Positions 35,098 to 47,060 of a stretch of 64,000 nt of DNA are shown here, one piece after another. Source of the stretch: Annona cherimola (taxonomy: Eukaryota > Streptophyta > Magnoliopsida > Magnoliales > Annonaceae); assembly GCA_030490835.1 (NCBI GenBank), contig CM059972.1, positions 34,327,452 to 34,391,451 of the forward strand, in the 5' to 3' direction. Positions within the stretch are counted from its first letter, which is position 1; each line of letters begins with the position of its first letter. The translations under genes and the position numbers were made by a program. A model generated the notes under the pieces. The model did no database searches. It was not told the DNA's origin and was given only the letters and a program-made list of their open reading frames with translations.

Positions 35098-36400
35098 TAT
35101 TGATCATATGCTTGCTTTAAGAATGATTAATTTGATTTTGATGATTAACAAATAATTGAAATATCATTAAAAAGGATCTAATAAATTTGTCTAAGTGTTC
35201 TCAGATATTTTATCTCTAATTATGTGTATAAAAATGAAAATGTTAAATAATTTAAGTTTCAAAAGTTCAAAGTTCATGAATTGCAAGTTCAGCAAAGTGA
35301 AGTCTCAGCCCAAGTCGACTTCACTTGCGACTTGGGTGAAGTCCCAGACCCAAGTCGACTTCGCCTGCGACTTCGGACAGACAGCAAAGTGAAGTCTCAT
35401 CCCAAGTCGACTTCACTTGCGACTTGGGTGAAGTCCCAGACCCAAGTGGACTTCACCTGCAACTTCAAAGGCAAAATTCTGGACAGCAAGTTTTAACAAG
35501 ACGAAGTCGCATCCCAAGTCGACTTCACCCATCCGAAGTCGACTCCACTCATCCGAAGTCGACTCCACTTGCGACTTCAACTCGTAACGGTCGAAAATCC
35601 GAACGTTGGAGCTCTAAATGCGCGTGAACTTCCACTCCAACGGCTAGAACTTTTTTTCCTCTATATATACCATTGATGTATGAACGTGAAGTAAGAGAGA
35701 AGGAGGAAAGAAAGAGAAAAACACAAGTTGGGCTTTCATCTTCTAATATTCAAGTGTGTTGAAGTTATTTGAACATCTATTGAAGCTTCGAGTGCTACAA
35801 CTTCCAAGTGTGCTTTCAAGATTATCATCTCCACATGACAAGGAGCTTCCGGTGCTTATCGAATACACGTTGTAAAGTGTAATCTCTCTTTTATTTATTT
35901 CTTTTATGTTGTTGCCTTGGATCGGTGTTGGAGACCGAATTCAAGAAGAAGCAAAACAGGGGGTTGGTTTGAGTTTATCTCACTAATGGGTTTTGCTTGG
36001 TTGGTTTGAGTTTGTCTCACCAATAGATTAGACTTGGTTGGTTGGAGTTGGTCTCACCAACAAATGATTATTGTATATGCCCCCTAGAGCTAGAATCTAG
36101 AAGACAGCGGGTGCTCTAGATTGTATTGAAAATATAATAGTGGAACCCAAGACACAACGGGTGTGTGCTTGGAAGAGTGGAGTAGGGAAGGTTGCCCGAA
36201 CCACTGTATATTGTTGTCTCTTGTTTGGTTTGATTGTTTACATTTTTATATTCCATTTGCATCATCTCATTCTATCTCATATCACGTTTCATCAAGGGGA
36301 TTGAAATTATAAGGGGTTAAGTTTTAATTTACCAAAGAATTTTTCAAGAACCCAATTCACCCCTCCCCTCTTGGGTTTTGCCATAAACTCGGGACCAACA
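35098..36400 (+). repeat. 3' LTR of the gag-only copia element
   Basis: 1303 bp, the same length as the 5' LTR. It starts TATTGATC (the first dinucleotide has changed from TG) and ends GGGACCAACA. The TATA-like element is at 35662-35669. Terminal GAGTC follows. Confidence 0.92.
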
Positions 36401-36713
36401 GAGTCCACTTCATCTGCAACTTGGCCTCAAGTCGCAAGTGGAGTCGACTTCATCTGCGACGTCAGATGTTTAATTCCCCAATTTCAACGCTGTCCAAAAA
36501 TGCCTCTTGAAGTTGCTCGTGGAGTCGACTTCAGGATCGACTTCGCCTGAAGTCGATGTCTAAGTCGACTTGTGTTGCGACTTGACTTGTTTTGTGTTGT
36601 ATACAACTTTGCACAATACATGTTAGTAGCTTAGATTTACTCAAATTGTGTTGTTTAATCATCAAAACATATGCTTTGGTCAATTTGTTTTGTTTTAACT
36701 ATTGTTTCCAACA

Positions 36714-36852
36714 GATAGTATCAATAAATTCACAGTGTTAGCTTTAAATTTAAAATACCCATTGACGAGCCGCGTATATGTCTATAAAAATGCTCGCTTT
36801 TTACGCAAGTATACGTGCCGAATCAAATAATAAATAGTGAGTAGAGTATCGT
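36714..36852. repeat. Fragment of a third LTR type
   Basis: Contains 'acgcaagtatacgtgccgaa' and 'gagtagagtatcgt'. This resembles the 'cgcaagtgcacggatcgaa...gtatcgt' block common in leaders and LTRs of plant Ty3 Athila/Tat-type elements. No boundary can be fixed on its left. It is cut on the right by a chromovirus LTR. Confidence 0.45.
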
Positions 36853-39207
36853 TGTGGCGCCCCGAACCGAGGTGCCTAAAAGTCTTACTCCGGGATTTTT
36901 TTGATTGGTAAACGTGACTCAGGATTGTTGCCCTGATCACACGACAGGATTTTTTTTATATCATCAATACATGGAAAATTATCATCATTCATCCAACATG
37001 AAATATATTTCACATATCATAGTTATAACCCAAAACCGTTCAATAAACAAAAATATTCATTTCCATCTCAAAAATATCATAATTGTATTTACATAAAATT
37101 TACATATACAACATTTCATCAAAACTACATGTCATTTTACACGCTGCCTTCATCATCTTTTCCTGTTGTTATTGAAAAAGCATGGGTGAGTAATAATACT
37201 CAGCAAGCAAGCCATACATAATTTTTCAATCATTTTCATGCATTTCATAAAATGCAAATGCAATGCATACATAGCATTCATGACATTCCTTTGGATGCGA
37301 CGCTAGCTAGGCGCCCATCCCATTCATGCTCCCATTTCAGGGAGGTCGCCGCCGGTCTGGGTCTATTAAGTGACTTGGCAATAGCGGGGGGGACATCCGG
37401 TCTGCTTACTACCTTGACTAAGGCCTATTCCTCATGCACATGCTCATTTACATACACATGTCGGCATGATATTTGCAAATCATAAATAATTTCATAAAAA
37501 ACATTTAATAAATAATTTAACAAAGCAAACTTCAGTTCATGTAAAGCAGTTATAGGCATGACCAACCTTAAATAAATTTCATAAAGCAATTCACGAACAA
37601 TTTCAAGCATTTTAGAAATAATTTGGAAAACATATAACTTGCTTACATTTTCAGTGGGTGTCTTCGACCTTCTCTTTTCCTTTTTCTATTCAAGGAAAAA
37701 GGATATTTCATTTCTTCTATTTAAGCTGCTTCCCATGCATGCTTTGTAATATTTGGGCATTATTTCTTTATACGCGTATTTTTATCCATGAATTCTTCAA
37801 AAATTCCATCCTTAAATTTAAATATTAATATCAAAATTTCTCCAAAATCATGCTGTTTACTGTAGAAAATTACTGTAGCAATTACTGTTCTTAAAAAACG
37901 TGGTTACTGTTCATGGGTTTCAAAAATTGATATTTTTTCAAAAATAAAAAAATACCATGACATAGCTTATGTCTAGTATATCATAGGACACTTCATACAT
38001 TTTGAATTTATCATCATTTACTTAGCGAAAAAATCATTTTCTCGATATACTAAAAATCAACATAAATTCACTTAAGCATAATCCTTAATTCCAAAAATTA
38101 TGAAATTAATATATCATCATTATAACATTATATTTATCATAATCATATATCTCAAATCATCATTTATCAATTTTGGAGCATTATTTTTACATATCATATG
38201 CTATCTTCCTGAATACCCTATCTTCACTCCAAATTTTTGATGTTTTGGCATAGTTCTATTTAAGCATTATATCTATACGTATTTTCTCATGCTTAGGCAT
38301 TATCTAAGAAAGGTTTTACCCTACTTAACATCCAAAAGAAATTTTGGTAGAAATCACTTACCCGAAGTGGAGATATCCCACTTTTTCTCACACTTTCTCT
38401 CTGTAACTTCTTCTTCTTCCTTGGACGTGTGGGAGGATTTTGGGGGCATGGAATGGCTCAAGTGGAGCTGGGATATTATGCCTTGGACGTCCACCCTGCT
38501 GCCCTATTTATAGGGTTGCATTTTTCAATAATTTGGAATTTACCCCTAGCTTTGAGGTATTTAATTATAAATTGGTATTTCTTTTTAATTTTGAAAAATG
38601 ATTTGAGCCATGTTCTGCCACCCTAGGCCTGCTCCAGCCCCCCTATGGCAGCCCTATTTTATTACCTATTTTTTTATTTTTAAAATTAATTAATTTAGGC
38701 TAAATAAATCCTAGCCGTTGATTAAAGATGATGATGATCATGGACCGTTGATCATGGTCAAAATTTTCAGCTGCTCCCCCTGCCACATCACTGTAGCAGC
38801 AGCCATTGCATTTAATTTTTTTATTTTTAATTATTTATTTTATTTAAAAAGTCAAAAGTAGCATTTATTAAAAGTTGGCTACCTTTTTTGATCTTGTTTT
38901 GATGTTCAATCTTGACCTTTGATTTGTGATTTTCATCACATATTAATCCATCCATCATGTCCATCATGAATTTTTAACCATCCATAAAAAATTTCATCGA
39001 ATTCTGACTCCCAGATTGCAACTTATGAATTTTTCTTTATTTTTCCACAAAAATCCAAAATTTGATTAAAATATAAAAAAGAATTGTTATTTCGTCTTGT
39101 AGTAATTAAATCTCTATTTTGCCTTTTTGTGATTAAGTTAATCTAAGTGATTAACTCTTAATCAGTGTCTTAATCCCCGATTACTATTCAAGTTTACTAT
39201 TCAAGGG
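36853..39207 (-). repeat. Chromovirus LTR copy A, truncated
   Basis: Begins (plus) TGTGGCGCCCCGAACCGAGG, identical in layout to the start at 40139, and is collinear through the 'gctagctaggcg', 'ttgcttaca' and 'ttactgttca' landmarks. It stops near 39207 ('ctattcaaggg') about 170 bp short of the family's terminus, where Athila-type 3' sequence starts. The short frames at 37252-37485 and 38289-38626 are LTR sequence. Confidence 0.8.
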
Positions 39208-39890
39208 AAAATGGTATAGCATTCACTGGATTCAAATTTTGCCCAACTGCACATTCTTTCCCCTCAAAACTTATTGCAAAATTCTTCTCACCATATTTTA
39301 GGATATCTGGAGATCTGTATTTTGTTTAGCTCCCCTCACCTTATTTCAGGGTATCTGGGGAGAATTTTGGTTGTAAAGCATTATTACTGTGATTTTCCTT
39401 TGCTTTTTTATGCGAACATTATCATTTGTTGATGCCAAGCCCCGGTTACTTAGCTTAGGTCAATCACCCCCTTTTTAATGTTCTGATGCCTTTTTAGGGG
39501 TACTGAACATGCCTGTGTAATTTTTGTGAAATATTACCATTTTTGAACCAATTAATTCTCTTAAAGTACTTGGTCAGCATTTATTTAATTCAGTTCTCAT
39601 CATCTCAGTTTGGAAGATTGACATATAATTGAATTAGAACAATGTATTATGAAATCCTTTTAATTCTTTCACATGTCAATTGCAACTTGCTTTTATACTT
39701 GGTCCTTAATTTGAATTGCCCATTTTTCATGAATTCAATTTCAAGTCAACATTATTCACAACCTTGCACATTTTCAATATGATGGATTGAACAAATATAA
39801 CTTTCATTAGCTGGAATTGACATAATATGCAATGTAAATAAAACATGAAAAACTAACCTAATGGTCAAGAATTATACACCCCCCAAACTT
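39208..39890 (-). mobile_element. 3' noncoding end of the Athila-like element
   Basis: On minus this follows the last ORF. 39877-39886 reads as a 'ttggggggtg' purine tract, preceded by an imperfect 'catgcattgaagacaatgca' dyad, the arrangement typical just before the 3' LTR or 3' UTR in Athila/Tat-type elements. A local duplication ('cctcaccttatttcagggta' against 'tctcaccatattttaggata') lies at 39283-39360. No full LTR of this element is seen. Confidence 0.6.
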
Positions 39891-40003
39891 GAGAGATGCA
39901 TTGTCTTCAATGCATGATAACCTAGGATAACCTAATAAAGGAAATTCAATGAAAAGAAAAAATAAATAAATAAAATAAAATAAATGAAAGGACTAGGACT
40001 CCC

Positions 40004-40138
40004 TCAAGAATTAAACTCGGTGGCATCCTCGTCCTCACTGTCGCTGGGCTGTAGCTGGGGTTGCTGCCCAAAGCAGGCTCGGAACTCCGAGGGCGTTGAT
40101 GGGAAAGGCGGGAGTGTCGAGGTGTCGATTTGGTGGTC
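40004..40138 (-). pseudogene. C-terminus of the Athila-like extra ORF, cut by a solo LTR
   Basis: Translates on minus to a proline- and acid-rich tail ending SDSEDEDATEFNS and a stop. Its upstream continuation lies beyond the LTR at 42999 onward; the TGGTC duplication brackets the break. Domain content is too low for a function. Confidence 0.7.
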
Positions 40139-42998
40139 TGTGGCGCCCCAAACCGAGGCATCCACATAGTCCTTACTCCAAGATCTTGTCGATTGGTAAA
40201 CGTGATTCAAGATTGTTGCCCTTATCACACGGCGGGTTCTTAATTGGATCTCGTCCAAATTTTCTTTTTCTTTCATCACATAAACATATACTCATAATTA
40301 TTCATAATGGACTCATCCATATCATCATAAATCATCAACTTCTCATATTATTCATAACTTTATAATTTCATACAACCTATGTCCTTTTTCATTATATCCC
40401 ATTAGGGCATACTTTCATATTTCAATATACAAAGGATTACATACCTTTGTAACTATGCTTCTTTCATTCATTCATCATATCACTTACAGGCAAATCAACC
40501 TGATCTTTTTCATCACTTGGCTTTCCTTGCACCTGTCTGAGGTTGGGAAAACAAAACATGAGTCGAAACTCAATAAGCAAGCATTTTGTTTCGTTTAAAT
40601 GCATTTCTCTCTATTCGATAGAAGACACTTAGCAAGTGATCAACTATCAATGGGATAGAAACCTTTTCATAAAAATCATTTCATAAACATTGGATGTGAA
40701 AATTCTTCCTTTTCATTCCAGACATAAACCTTCGTGTGCGGGTACGCTAGCCCAGGGAACATCTCACATAGCATGGTCCAATACGCCGGCTGTCTCCGAC
40801 TTAGCCTTTACAAGGGGAACCTCTCTTCCTCTTGACGCCTACATGGTCTCCTACATGCATGACTTTTGATTTTTCCGGCATTATATACCTCTTACACCAG
40901 GTGACTTGTCATTCTTATGTAGAGAATTATTTGCACCATCCCTTAAAAATATCATTTCAAATCCATCCTTTCCTTTTCAATCCATGTATGAAAATGCAAT
41001 ACATTCATTCACACATAACATTCATTTGCCTCCACCTCTGGGAAGGACGCCGTCGGCACACAGCCCATATGACTCGGTAATAGTGAAGGGGGACCCTTTG
41101 ATCCGCTTTCTACCTCCACCAAACCCTCTTCATTATACATCATACATGTACACATGTCCATGAATATCACATGATATCAATATGCCGACATGACTTTTCA
41201 TAAAAACTCATAAACATTCATCATTTCAAAACATTATAGGAATGACCACCCTTAAACACATTTCATACATACTTAAGAATAAAACATATTTTCCAAGTTG
41301 GCTTGCTTACAATGAAGCAATAAAATCACATTTTAAAAAGTTCGCTTGCTTACTTTCTCAGTCGGTGTCATCAACCTTCTCCTTCCTTTTTCCCTATACA
41401 AGGAAAATAGATATTTTATCCATCCATTCCATGTCTTAAGTTGCTTTCCATGCTTGCTTTATAACAATTCATTATCTCATTTCCATAAAGATTAATCTTA
41501 TAAAGATACTTGGTCATTACCCATTTATATGAATTTTTATCTATAAATCCTTTAAAAATTTCATCCTTATATCCACATAAAATATACAAATAAATCTCAA
41601 TTTTTTCCAAAATCATGCTATTTACTGTTCATAGTACTGTAGCAAAATTACTGTTCACAACAACGTGGGTTACTGTTCATGAGTTCCAAAAATTGATTAT
41701 TTTCCCAAAAATAAAAATACCATGACAGAGCTTATGCTTAGTATATCATGAAAAATTTCATACATTTTGAATTTATCTTCATTTACTTGGCTAAATAAAT
41801 TATTTTCTCCATATACTAAAAATCAACATAAATTCACTTAAGCATAATCCTTAATTCCAAAAATTATGAAATTAGTATATCATCATTGCAACATCATATT
41901 GATCATAGTCATACATCTTAAATCATCATTTATCAAATTTGGAGCATTATTTTCACATATCATATGCTATCTTCCCGAATGCTCCATCTTTGCTCCAAAT
42001 TTTCGATGTTTCGGCATAATTCCAATTAAGCATTATAAATTTACTTATTTTCTCATGCTTAGTAATTATCTAAGCATGGTTTTACCCTACTTAACATCCA
42101 AATTTTTTTTGGAAAGAATCCCCTTACCTGAAGTAGAAAAACTCTGCTTCTACTTGGTCGTTCTCTCTCTAACCTTTTCTCCTTCTTTCTTTCAAGGCCA
42201 AAACGTGTTTGGGGGGTGGGAATGGCTTGAATTGATCAAGCTTGGAGCTGGGATGAAGTGCCTTGGATGTTCACCCTTTGGCCCCTATTTATAGGGCTTG
42301 ATTTTTCATGAATTTGGAATTTACCCCCCTTGCTTGAGGTATTTAATTATAAATGTAATTTTTCTAATTTCCAAAAGGTGCATGGAGCTATGTGCAACCA
42401 CCCTACAGCAGCTCCAGCCCCCCTATGGCAGCCCTATTTTCCTTATTTTTTTATTTATTAAAATTAATTATTTTTAAGCAAATTAATCTCAACCATTGAT
42501 ACATGATAAGATTAATTTGTGGCCATTGGATTTGGCCCAAAAGTCAAGCCTCCAGCAGCCATTGCAACTTTTCATTAATTATTTAATTTTTTTAATTAAT
42601 TAAAATTAATCAAAGTCAAATTCTAATTAATAAAAAAAGTAAAGCTACTTTTTGATCTTCAAATGACGTTTAATCTTGACCCTTAATTCATGATTTTTGA
42701 TCAATCTTGGACCACTCATCATGTTCATCATAATATTTTGGCCCTTTAGTGGGAAGCTTCCTTTTTCGTCCTTTATGATTAAATTAATCCAAAGTGATTA
42801 ACTTAACATATTTCTTAATCTCACGTTTACTATTCACATGTACTATTCACGTGCGCTATTCATCCGAATTTCATAAATAATTATTTTAACCTTTATTCCC
42901 ACATATTTTCATATTCATGAATGTATATTTTCCAAATATATTACCTATGGTTTATAACCCTAGGATTTTATACACGCGTCTAAGATCGAGGTTTCACA
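40139..42998 (-). mobile_element. Full-length solo chromovirus LTR, TSD TGGTC
   Basis: 2860 bp, TGTGGCGCCC at one end and GGTTTCACA at the other, flanked by TGGTC at 40134-40138 and 42999-43003. Its sense is minus, starting TGTGAAACC, as shown by the element at 22424 whose polypurine tract abuts the same end. It serves as the reference copy for the family. It contains a cluster of 'tactgttca'-type motifs (41628-41675) and the inverted 'gtgattaagttaatcc'-like block near 42780. The short frames inside it are not genes. Confidence 0.93.
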
Positions 42999-43003
42999 TG
43001 GTC

Positions 43004-43970
43004 CTTCACAATCTTGTGTATATAGGCCTCTATCGCCCTGTCGGACTGACGCATGTACCTGGCTTTGGCCGCAACCAAGTTCTCCAGGTTGGTCAGTTGC
43101 TCGCTCGTGGATAGCGGCAGCGAGGAGGGACCCACTGGTGGAGCTGCTCTGGGGCGCGTCGTGGTGGTGCAGACTCGAGGCTAGGTGCGGTAGGAGAGGT
43201 CGTCAATGATCGCCTAGTAGTTCAGGACCTCCTCCGCCTGCTCCCATCTAACTTCGGCCCGATTGCAGAGCCCAGTAATGAGTGATGGGAATAGTAGCTG
43301 CCTCGGGGTGCAGTTGCACAGACACAGATCTGGTTGTAGATTAGCCTGCCCACATCGATCGACGTGCTATTGTATATGGCATGAAACAGTAGCGCCCTGT
43401 TCATCGTCACCACGCTAACGTGAGTTGACGGCATCATCCGGGCTGATATGAAGTGGAACAACATCCTCTCGTGGTAAAGCATCTCGCTCCGCTTGAAGGA
43501 GATAAGCTGCTCGCCCGTCAACTTCTAGACCGGTGGCCTCTCACAAAATTGCCTGGTATGGAGCTGACGTCTTGGTCTTCTTCCTCTGGGAAAGCCTCGT
43601 ACTCGTCCGAGCGATCGAAAGAACCCAACCCGTAATAGGAATTGATCGCCTCAACATGGAAGGGGACGATCTTGCCCCGAACTTTGACTTGCCCCTGATC
43701 ATGCTCCACCGCATTAGCATAAAATTCTTTGACCACCGGCGTGATAGCAGGCTGCAGTTGTGCCATAAAATTCTGCCAACCCCGGGTATTCAGGTTGAGG
43801 AGCGGAGTGTCGAAGAGCGCATCGATCTTGATTCCCCTCTCAGGAATCAGGTGTCGCTTCTGAAGTGAGTCTGTGTACCGCTTGAACGCCTGAACGGACA
43901 TGAACCTATTGGTATCAAATTCCACCAGCTCCTGAATTTTCTTCCTCTTGGCAGTTGATGAGGAAGCCAT
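43004..43970 (-). pseudogene. Extra ORF of the Athila-like element (plant transposon protein domain)
   Basis: Starts MASSSTAKRKK at 43970, downstream of integrase on the same strand. 43970-43518 contains PVVKEFYANAVEHDQG and GKIVPFHVEAINSYYGL. After a frameshift near 43520, 43521-43222 continues with MLYHERMLFHFISARMMP and HAIYNSTSIDVGRLIYNQI. This matches what is annotated in plants as the 'putative plant transposon protein' domain found with Athila/Tat-type elements. Its biochemical role is unknown. An open run upstream of the Met extends to 44177 and is hydrophobic, but it is low-complexity and probably not coding. Confidence 0.75.
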
Positions 43971-44295
43971 GTCTCCAATAAATAGTCTCAAACAATCCTT
44001 GCAAGCAAAAATCCAAAAGCAACCAAACAAGCCAACCTCCAAAAATTGCACACAAAGCAATCCACACACAGTCACCAAGCCAACCTCCACAAAACCAACC
44101 ACCAAACCAACAATCACCAAGCAATCCAACCACACAAGCCAACCTCCAAGCATGATCTTTATGAAATTATGCTCCAAGTCATTTTCCTAAAAAAATAAAA
44201 ATCAAAACAAAAACAAAATTCAAAATGAAAATGAGTAATGGGTTGTCTCCCATTCAGTGCTAAGTTTATCGTCCTTAGACCGACATTTTCGCTGT
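43971..44295. other. Spacer between integrase and extra ORF
   Basis: Low-complexity C/A-rich stretch on plus with repeated 'ccaacctcca' words (about 44033-44150). No domain seen. It could be a leader for the downstream ORF. Confidence 0.5.
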
Positions 44296-45473
44296 TTAAT
44301 TTTCTTTTAGTTCCACCACCTCCTTGCAACACTGAAAATCATCTCCCATATGATGCTTTAGACGTTGCCCATTCACGGCAAAACCATTGTTGGATGCCTC
44401 GTTGAATATTTCCACTGCTCCGTGCTCAGTCGCTTTTATCACCACGAACAGACCCGACCATCTGGATTTGAATTTCCCTGGAAACAATTTCTATCTCGAA
44501 TTGAAAAGTAGAACTTTCTGACCTGGCTCAAATCTCCGTGGTAGAATTTTTTTGTCATGCCATTTCTTCTCCTTTTCATTATAGATTTTGGCATTTTCAT
44601 AGGTTTGCATTCGGAATTCGTCTAACTCATCGAGTTGCAGCAAACGATGCTCTCCTGCTTGTTGCATGTCCAGGTTTAGTTTTTTAATCGCCCAATACAT
44701 ATTGTGCTCCAACTCCAGTAGCAGATGACAGGCTTTTCCATAAACCAGTTGGTAGGGAAACATTCCAAACTGGGTTTTGTAGGTAGTTCGATACGCCCAT
44801 AATGCGTCGTCTAGCTTAATAGACCAGTCTTTGCGAGATGACTCGATCATTTTCTCCAGAATTTGCTTTAATTCTCGGTTGGCCAACTTGACTTTTCTAT
44901 TGGCTTGTAGATGATAAGCTGCCGTCACCTTGTGGCGTACGCCATATCTGTGCAAAATTGCAATAAACTGCCAGTTGCAGAAATGGGATCCTTCATCACT
45001 AATGATCACCCGGGGCATGTCGAAATGAGTAAAAATGTTCTTCTTGATGAATTTGATGACTGTTTTGGCATATCCTGCTTGAGTGGGAATTGCTTCTACC
45101 CATTTGGAAACATAATCAACAACCACCAGAATATATTGGTTTTCAAATGACGGGATGAATGGGCCCATGAAGTCGATACCCCAAACGTCAAATATTTCTA
45201 CTTCAATGACATTAGTGAGAGGCATTTCATGTCTTTTGGAAATATTACTTGTCCGTTGGCATTGATCGCACCTTTTGACATAAAAATGGACATCTTTGAA
45301 TAGAGATGACCAGTAGAATCCTGATTAAAGTATTTTCGCCTCAGTTTTATCTCCTTGAAAGTGGTCCCCATACGGAGATGAATGGCAGCTCTGCAGTATT
45401 GATTCATGTTCACACTCTGGAATACATCTCCGATATAAGTGGTTTGGGCATTGCTTGAACAAATATGGATCAT
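44296..45473 (-). pseudogene. Athila-like integrase
   Basis: 45473-45198 covers the N-terminal region. 45225-44491 is the core, with WGIDFMGPF (first Asp) and VIISDEGSHFCN (second Asp). The third catalytic position, expected in the QANGQVE-type motif, reads QANRKVKLANRELK, so the Glu is Lys. 44487-44296 is the C-terminal part with SRWSGLFVV and FAVNGQRLKHH, typical of Athila/Tat integrase ends. Frame breaks near 45225 and 44490. Enzymatically dead on the missing Glu alone. Confidence 0.85.
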
Positions 45474-45693
45474 CCTAGAAATAGAATTTCACGTCATGGA
45501 GAAATTTCTTTCTTTGGTGTGAATTCAGCTCCGGAGGTAACAATCCACTAACGATATAATTTACAAAGTCTACATACCATGGTGGATTGCCTGGGGAGAT
45601 GGAAAATAACTGCTCATCCAGAAACACTTCCTGAATCTGCTCCGTGTCTTGGGCTGGCTGGGATCCTTCGAGGCAGGATAAATGGTCAAAGAC

Positions 45694-46170
45694 CTAATTT
45701 TCAGCTCCCTTTTGGTCTTTGATTTTGAGGTCGAACTCCTGTAGCAGTAGGACCCACCGGATCAAGCGTGGTTTTGCATCCTTTTTCTCAATCAAATATT
45801 TGATGGCCGAATGGTCTGTGTACACGATCACTTTGGTGCCCACCAGATAGGCTCTGAATTTATCGAATGCAAATACCACCGCTAGCAGCTCCTTTTCTGT
45901 CGTGGTATAATTCATTTGAGTCTCGTTCAGATTTTTGCTAGCGTAGTAGATGGAGTGAAAAACTCTATTCTTTCGCTGGCCCAGTACTGCTCCTATTGCA
46001 TAGTCACTCGCATCGCACATCAATTCGAATGGGAAATAATGATTGGAGCAGATACCAATCTCTTTTTTAGTTCTTGGAATGCCTCCATGCATTCACTGGT
46101 GAATTCGAATGGCGCATCTTTCTCGAGCAGCGAACATAGCGGCTTGGCTATTTTGGAAAAGTCTTTTATG
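45694..46170 (-). pseudogene. Athila-like RNase H
   Basis: [36 protein letters not shown] and [13 protein letters not shown] give the RNase H acidic residues. It follows RT in the usual Ty3 order. The adjoining integrase lies after a ~220-bp stretch with stops. Confidence 0.88.
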
Positions 46171-47059
46171 AACCGCCTGTAGAACCCTGCATGTCCCAAA
46201 AAACTGTGAATGCCTTTGACTGAAGTGGGTGGAGGCAATTTCTCGATCGTCTCGATTGTAGCTTTGTCCACTTCAATTCCCTGTTCAGAGACCGGTGACC
46301 AAGTACGATGCCCTCCTGTACCATAAAATGACACTTTTTCCAGTTGAGAACCAGGTTTGTATCCTCGCAATGATGGAGCATCTTTGATAAGTTGGTCAGG
46401 CACTCGTCATAGGAATTCCCGAACATTGAGAAATCATCCATGAATACCTCCAGGAAATCCTCCACCATATCAGTGAAAATGGCCATCATACAACGCTGAA
46501 ATGTACCTAGGGCATTGCATAAGCCAAATGGCATTCGCTTGAATGCGAACGTGCCATATGTACATGTGAATGTGGTCTTTTCTTGGTCCTCCAGTGTTAT
46601 CATAATCTGGTAGCCTAAATAACCATCCAGAAAGTAATAGAACTCCCACCTTGCCAACCTGTCCAGCATCTGATCAATGAATGAGAGTGGAAACTGATCC
46701 TTTCGAGTGGCTATATTCAGCTTGCGGTAGTCCATGCAAACTCGCCGACCAGTAATTGTCCTGGTCGGGATCAACTCGTTGTTCTCATTGGAGACGACCA
46801 TCATACCACCTTTCTTCGGAACGCACTACACCGGGCTGACCCACGAGCTGTCGAAGATCCGGTATATAACGCTTGCATCTAGCCATTTGATAATCTCTTT
46901 TTTGACCACCTCTTTTATGATTGGGTTCGACCTTCTCCGCGATTCAATAGATGGCCTGGAATTCTCTTCCACTTGAATTTTATGCATGCAAGTGGATAGG
47001 CTGATGCCTTTGATGTCGGCTATGGTCCATCCTATGGCCTTTTTATGATTTCTGAGCAC
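46166..47059 (-). pseudogene. Athila-like reverse transcriptase
   Basis: 47059-46826 holds HKKAIGWTIADIKGIS and then a 'WVSPV' end. 46804-46166 holds VCMDYRKLN, FLDGYLGYQ, TFAFKRMPFGLCNA and the catalytic VFMDDFSMFG. The thumb (FLGHAGFYRRFIKDFS) is reached only after a frameshift near 46300. Motif wording is that of Athila-lineage RT rather than chromovirus RT (compare 24200-25897). Confidence 0.9.
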
Positions 47060-47060
47060 T

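Larger units (their letters stand above)
31414..36400 (+). mobile_element. Complete pol-less copia element with gag only, TSD GAGTC
   Basis: Two LTRs of 1303 bp each (31414-32716 and 35098-36400) flank a 2381-bp interior with a primer-binding site, a gag region and polypurine tracts, but no protease, integrase, RT or RNase H. GAGTC flanks it at 31409-31413 and 36401-36405. The LTRs differ at about a dozen sites by eye (about 0.9%), so insertion is recent. It fits the gag-only class of non-autonomous LTR elements (TR-GAG). Confidence 0.92.
28370..36713 (-). repeat. Copia LTR C2 in minus sense, split by two later insertions
   Basis: TGTTGGTCCCGAG at 28370 is the inverted end of the family LTR. 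Pieces are 28370-28770, 30419-31413 and 36406-36713, ending TTTCCAACA (an inverted LTR start); about 1.7 kb in total. LTR C3 interrupts it with TSD AATTC, and the gag element interrupts it with TSD GAGTC. Flanks of C2 do not show a clean 5-bp duplication ('ctaag' versus 'gatag'). Confidence 0.82.

Noticed and set aside
28365..36718. A 5-bp target duplication around LTR C2
   Set aside because: The flanks are 'ctaag' and 'gatag', which do not match. The right flank of C2 is not the continuation of C1, so a rearrangement removed the original junction.
43971..44177. Hydrophobic N-terminal extension upstream of the Athila-like extra ORF, resembling a membrane segment
   Set aside because: It derives from a low-complexity 'ccaacctcca' repeat read on minus. 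The Met at 43970 begins the recognisable protein.
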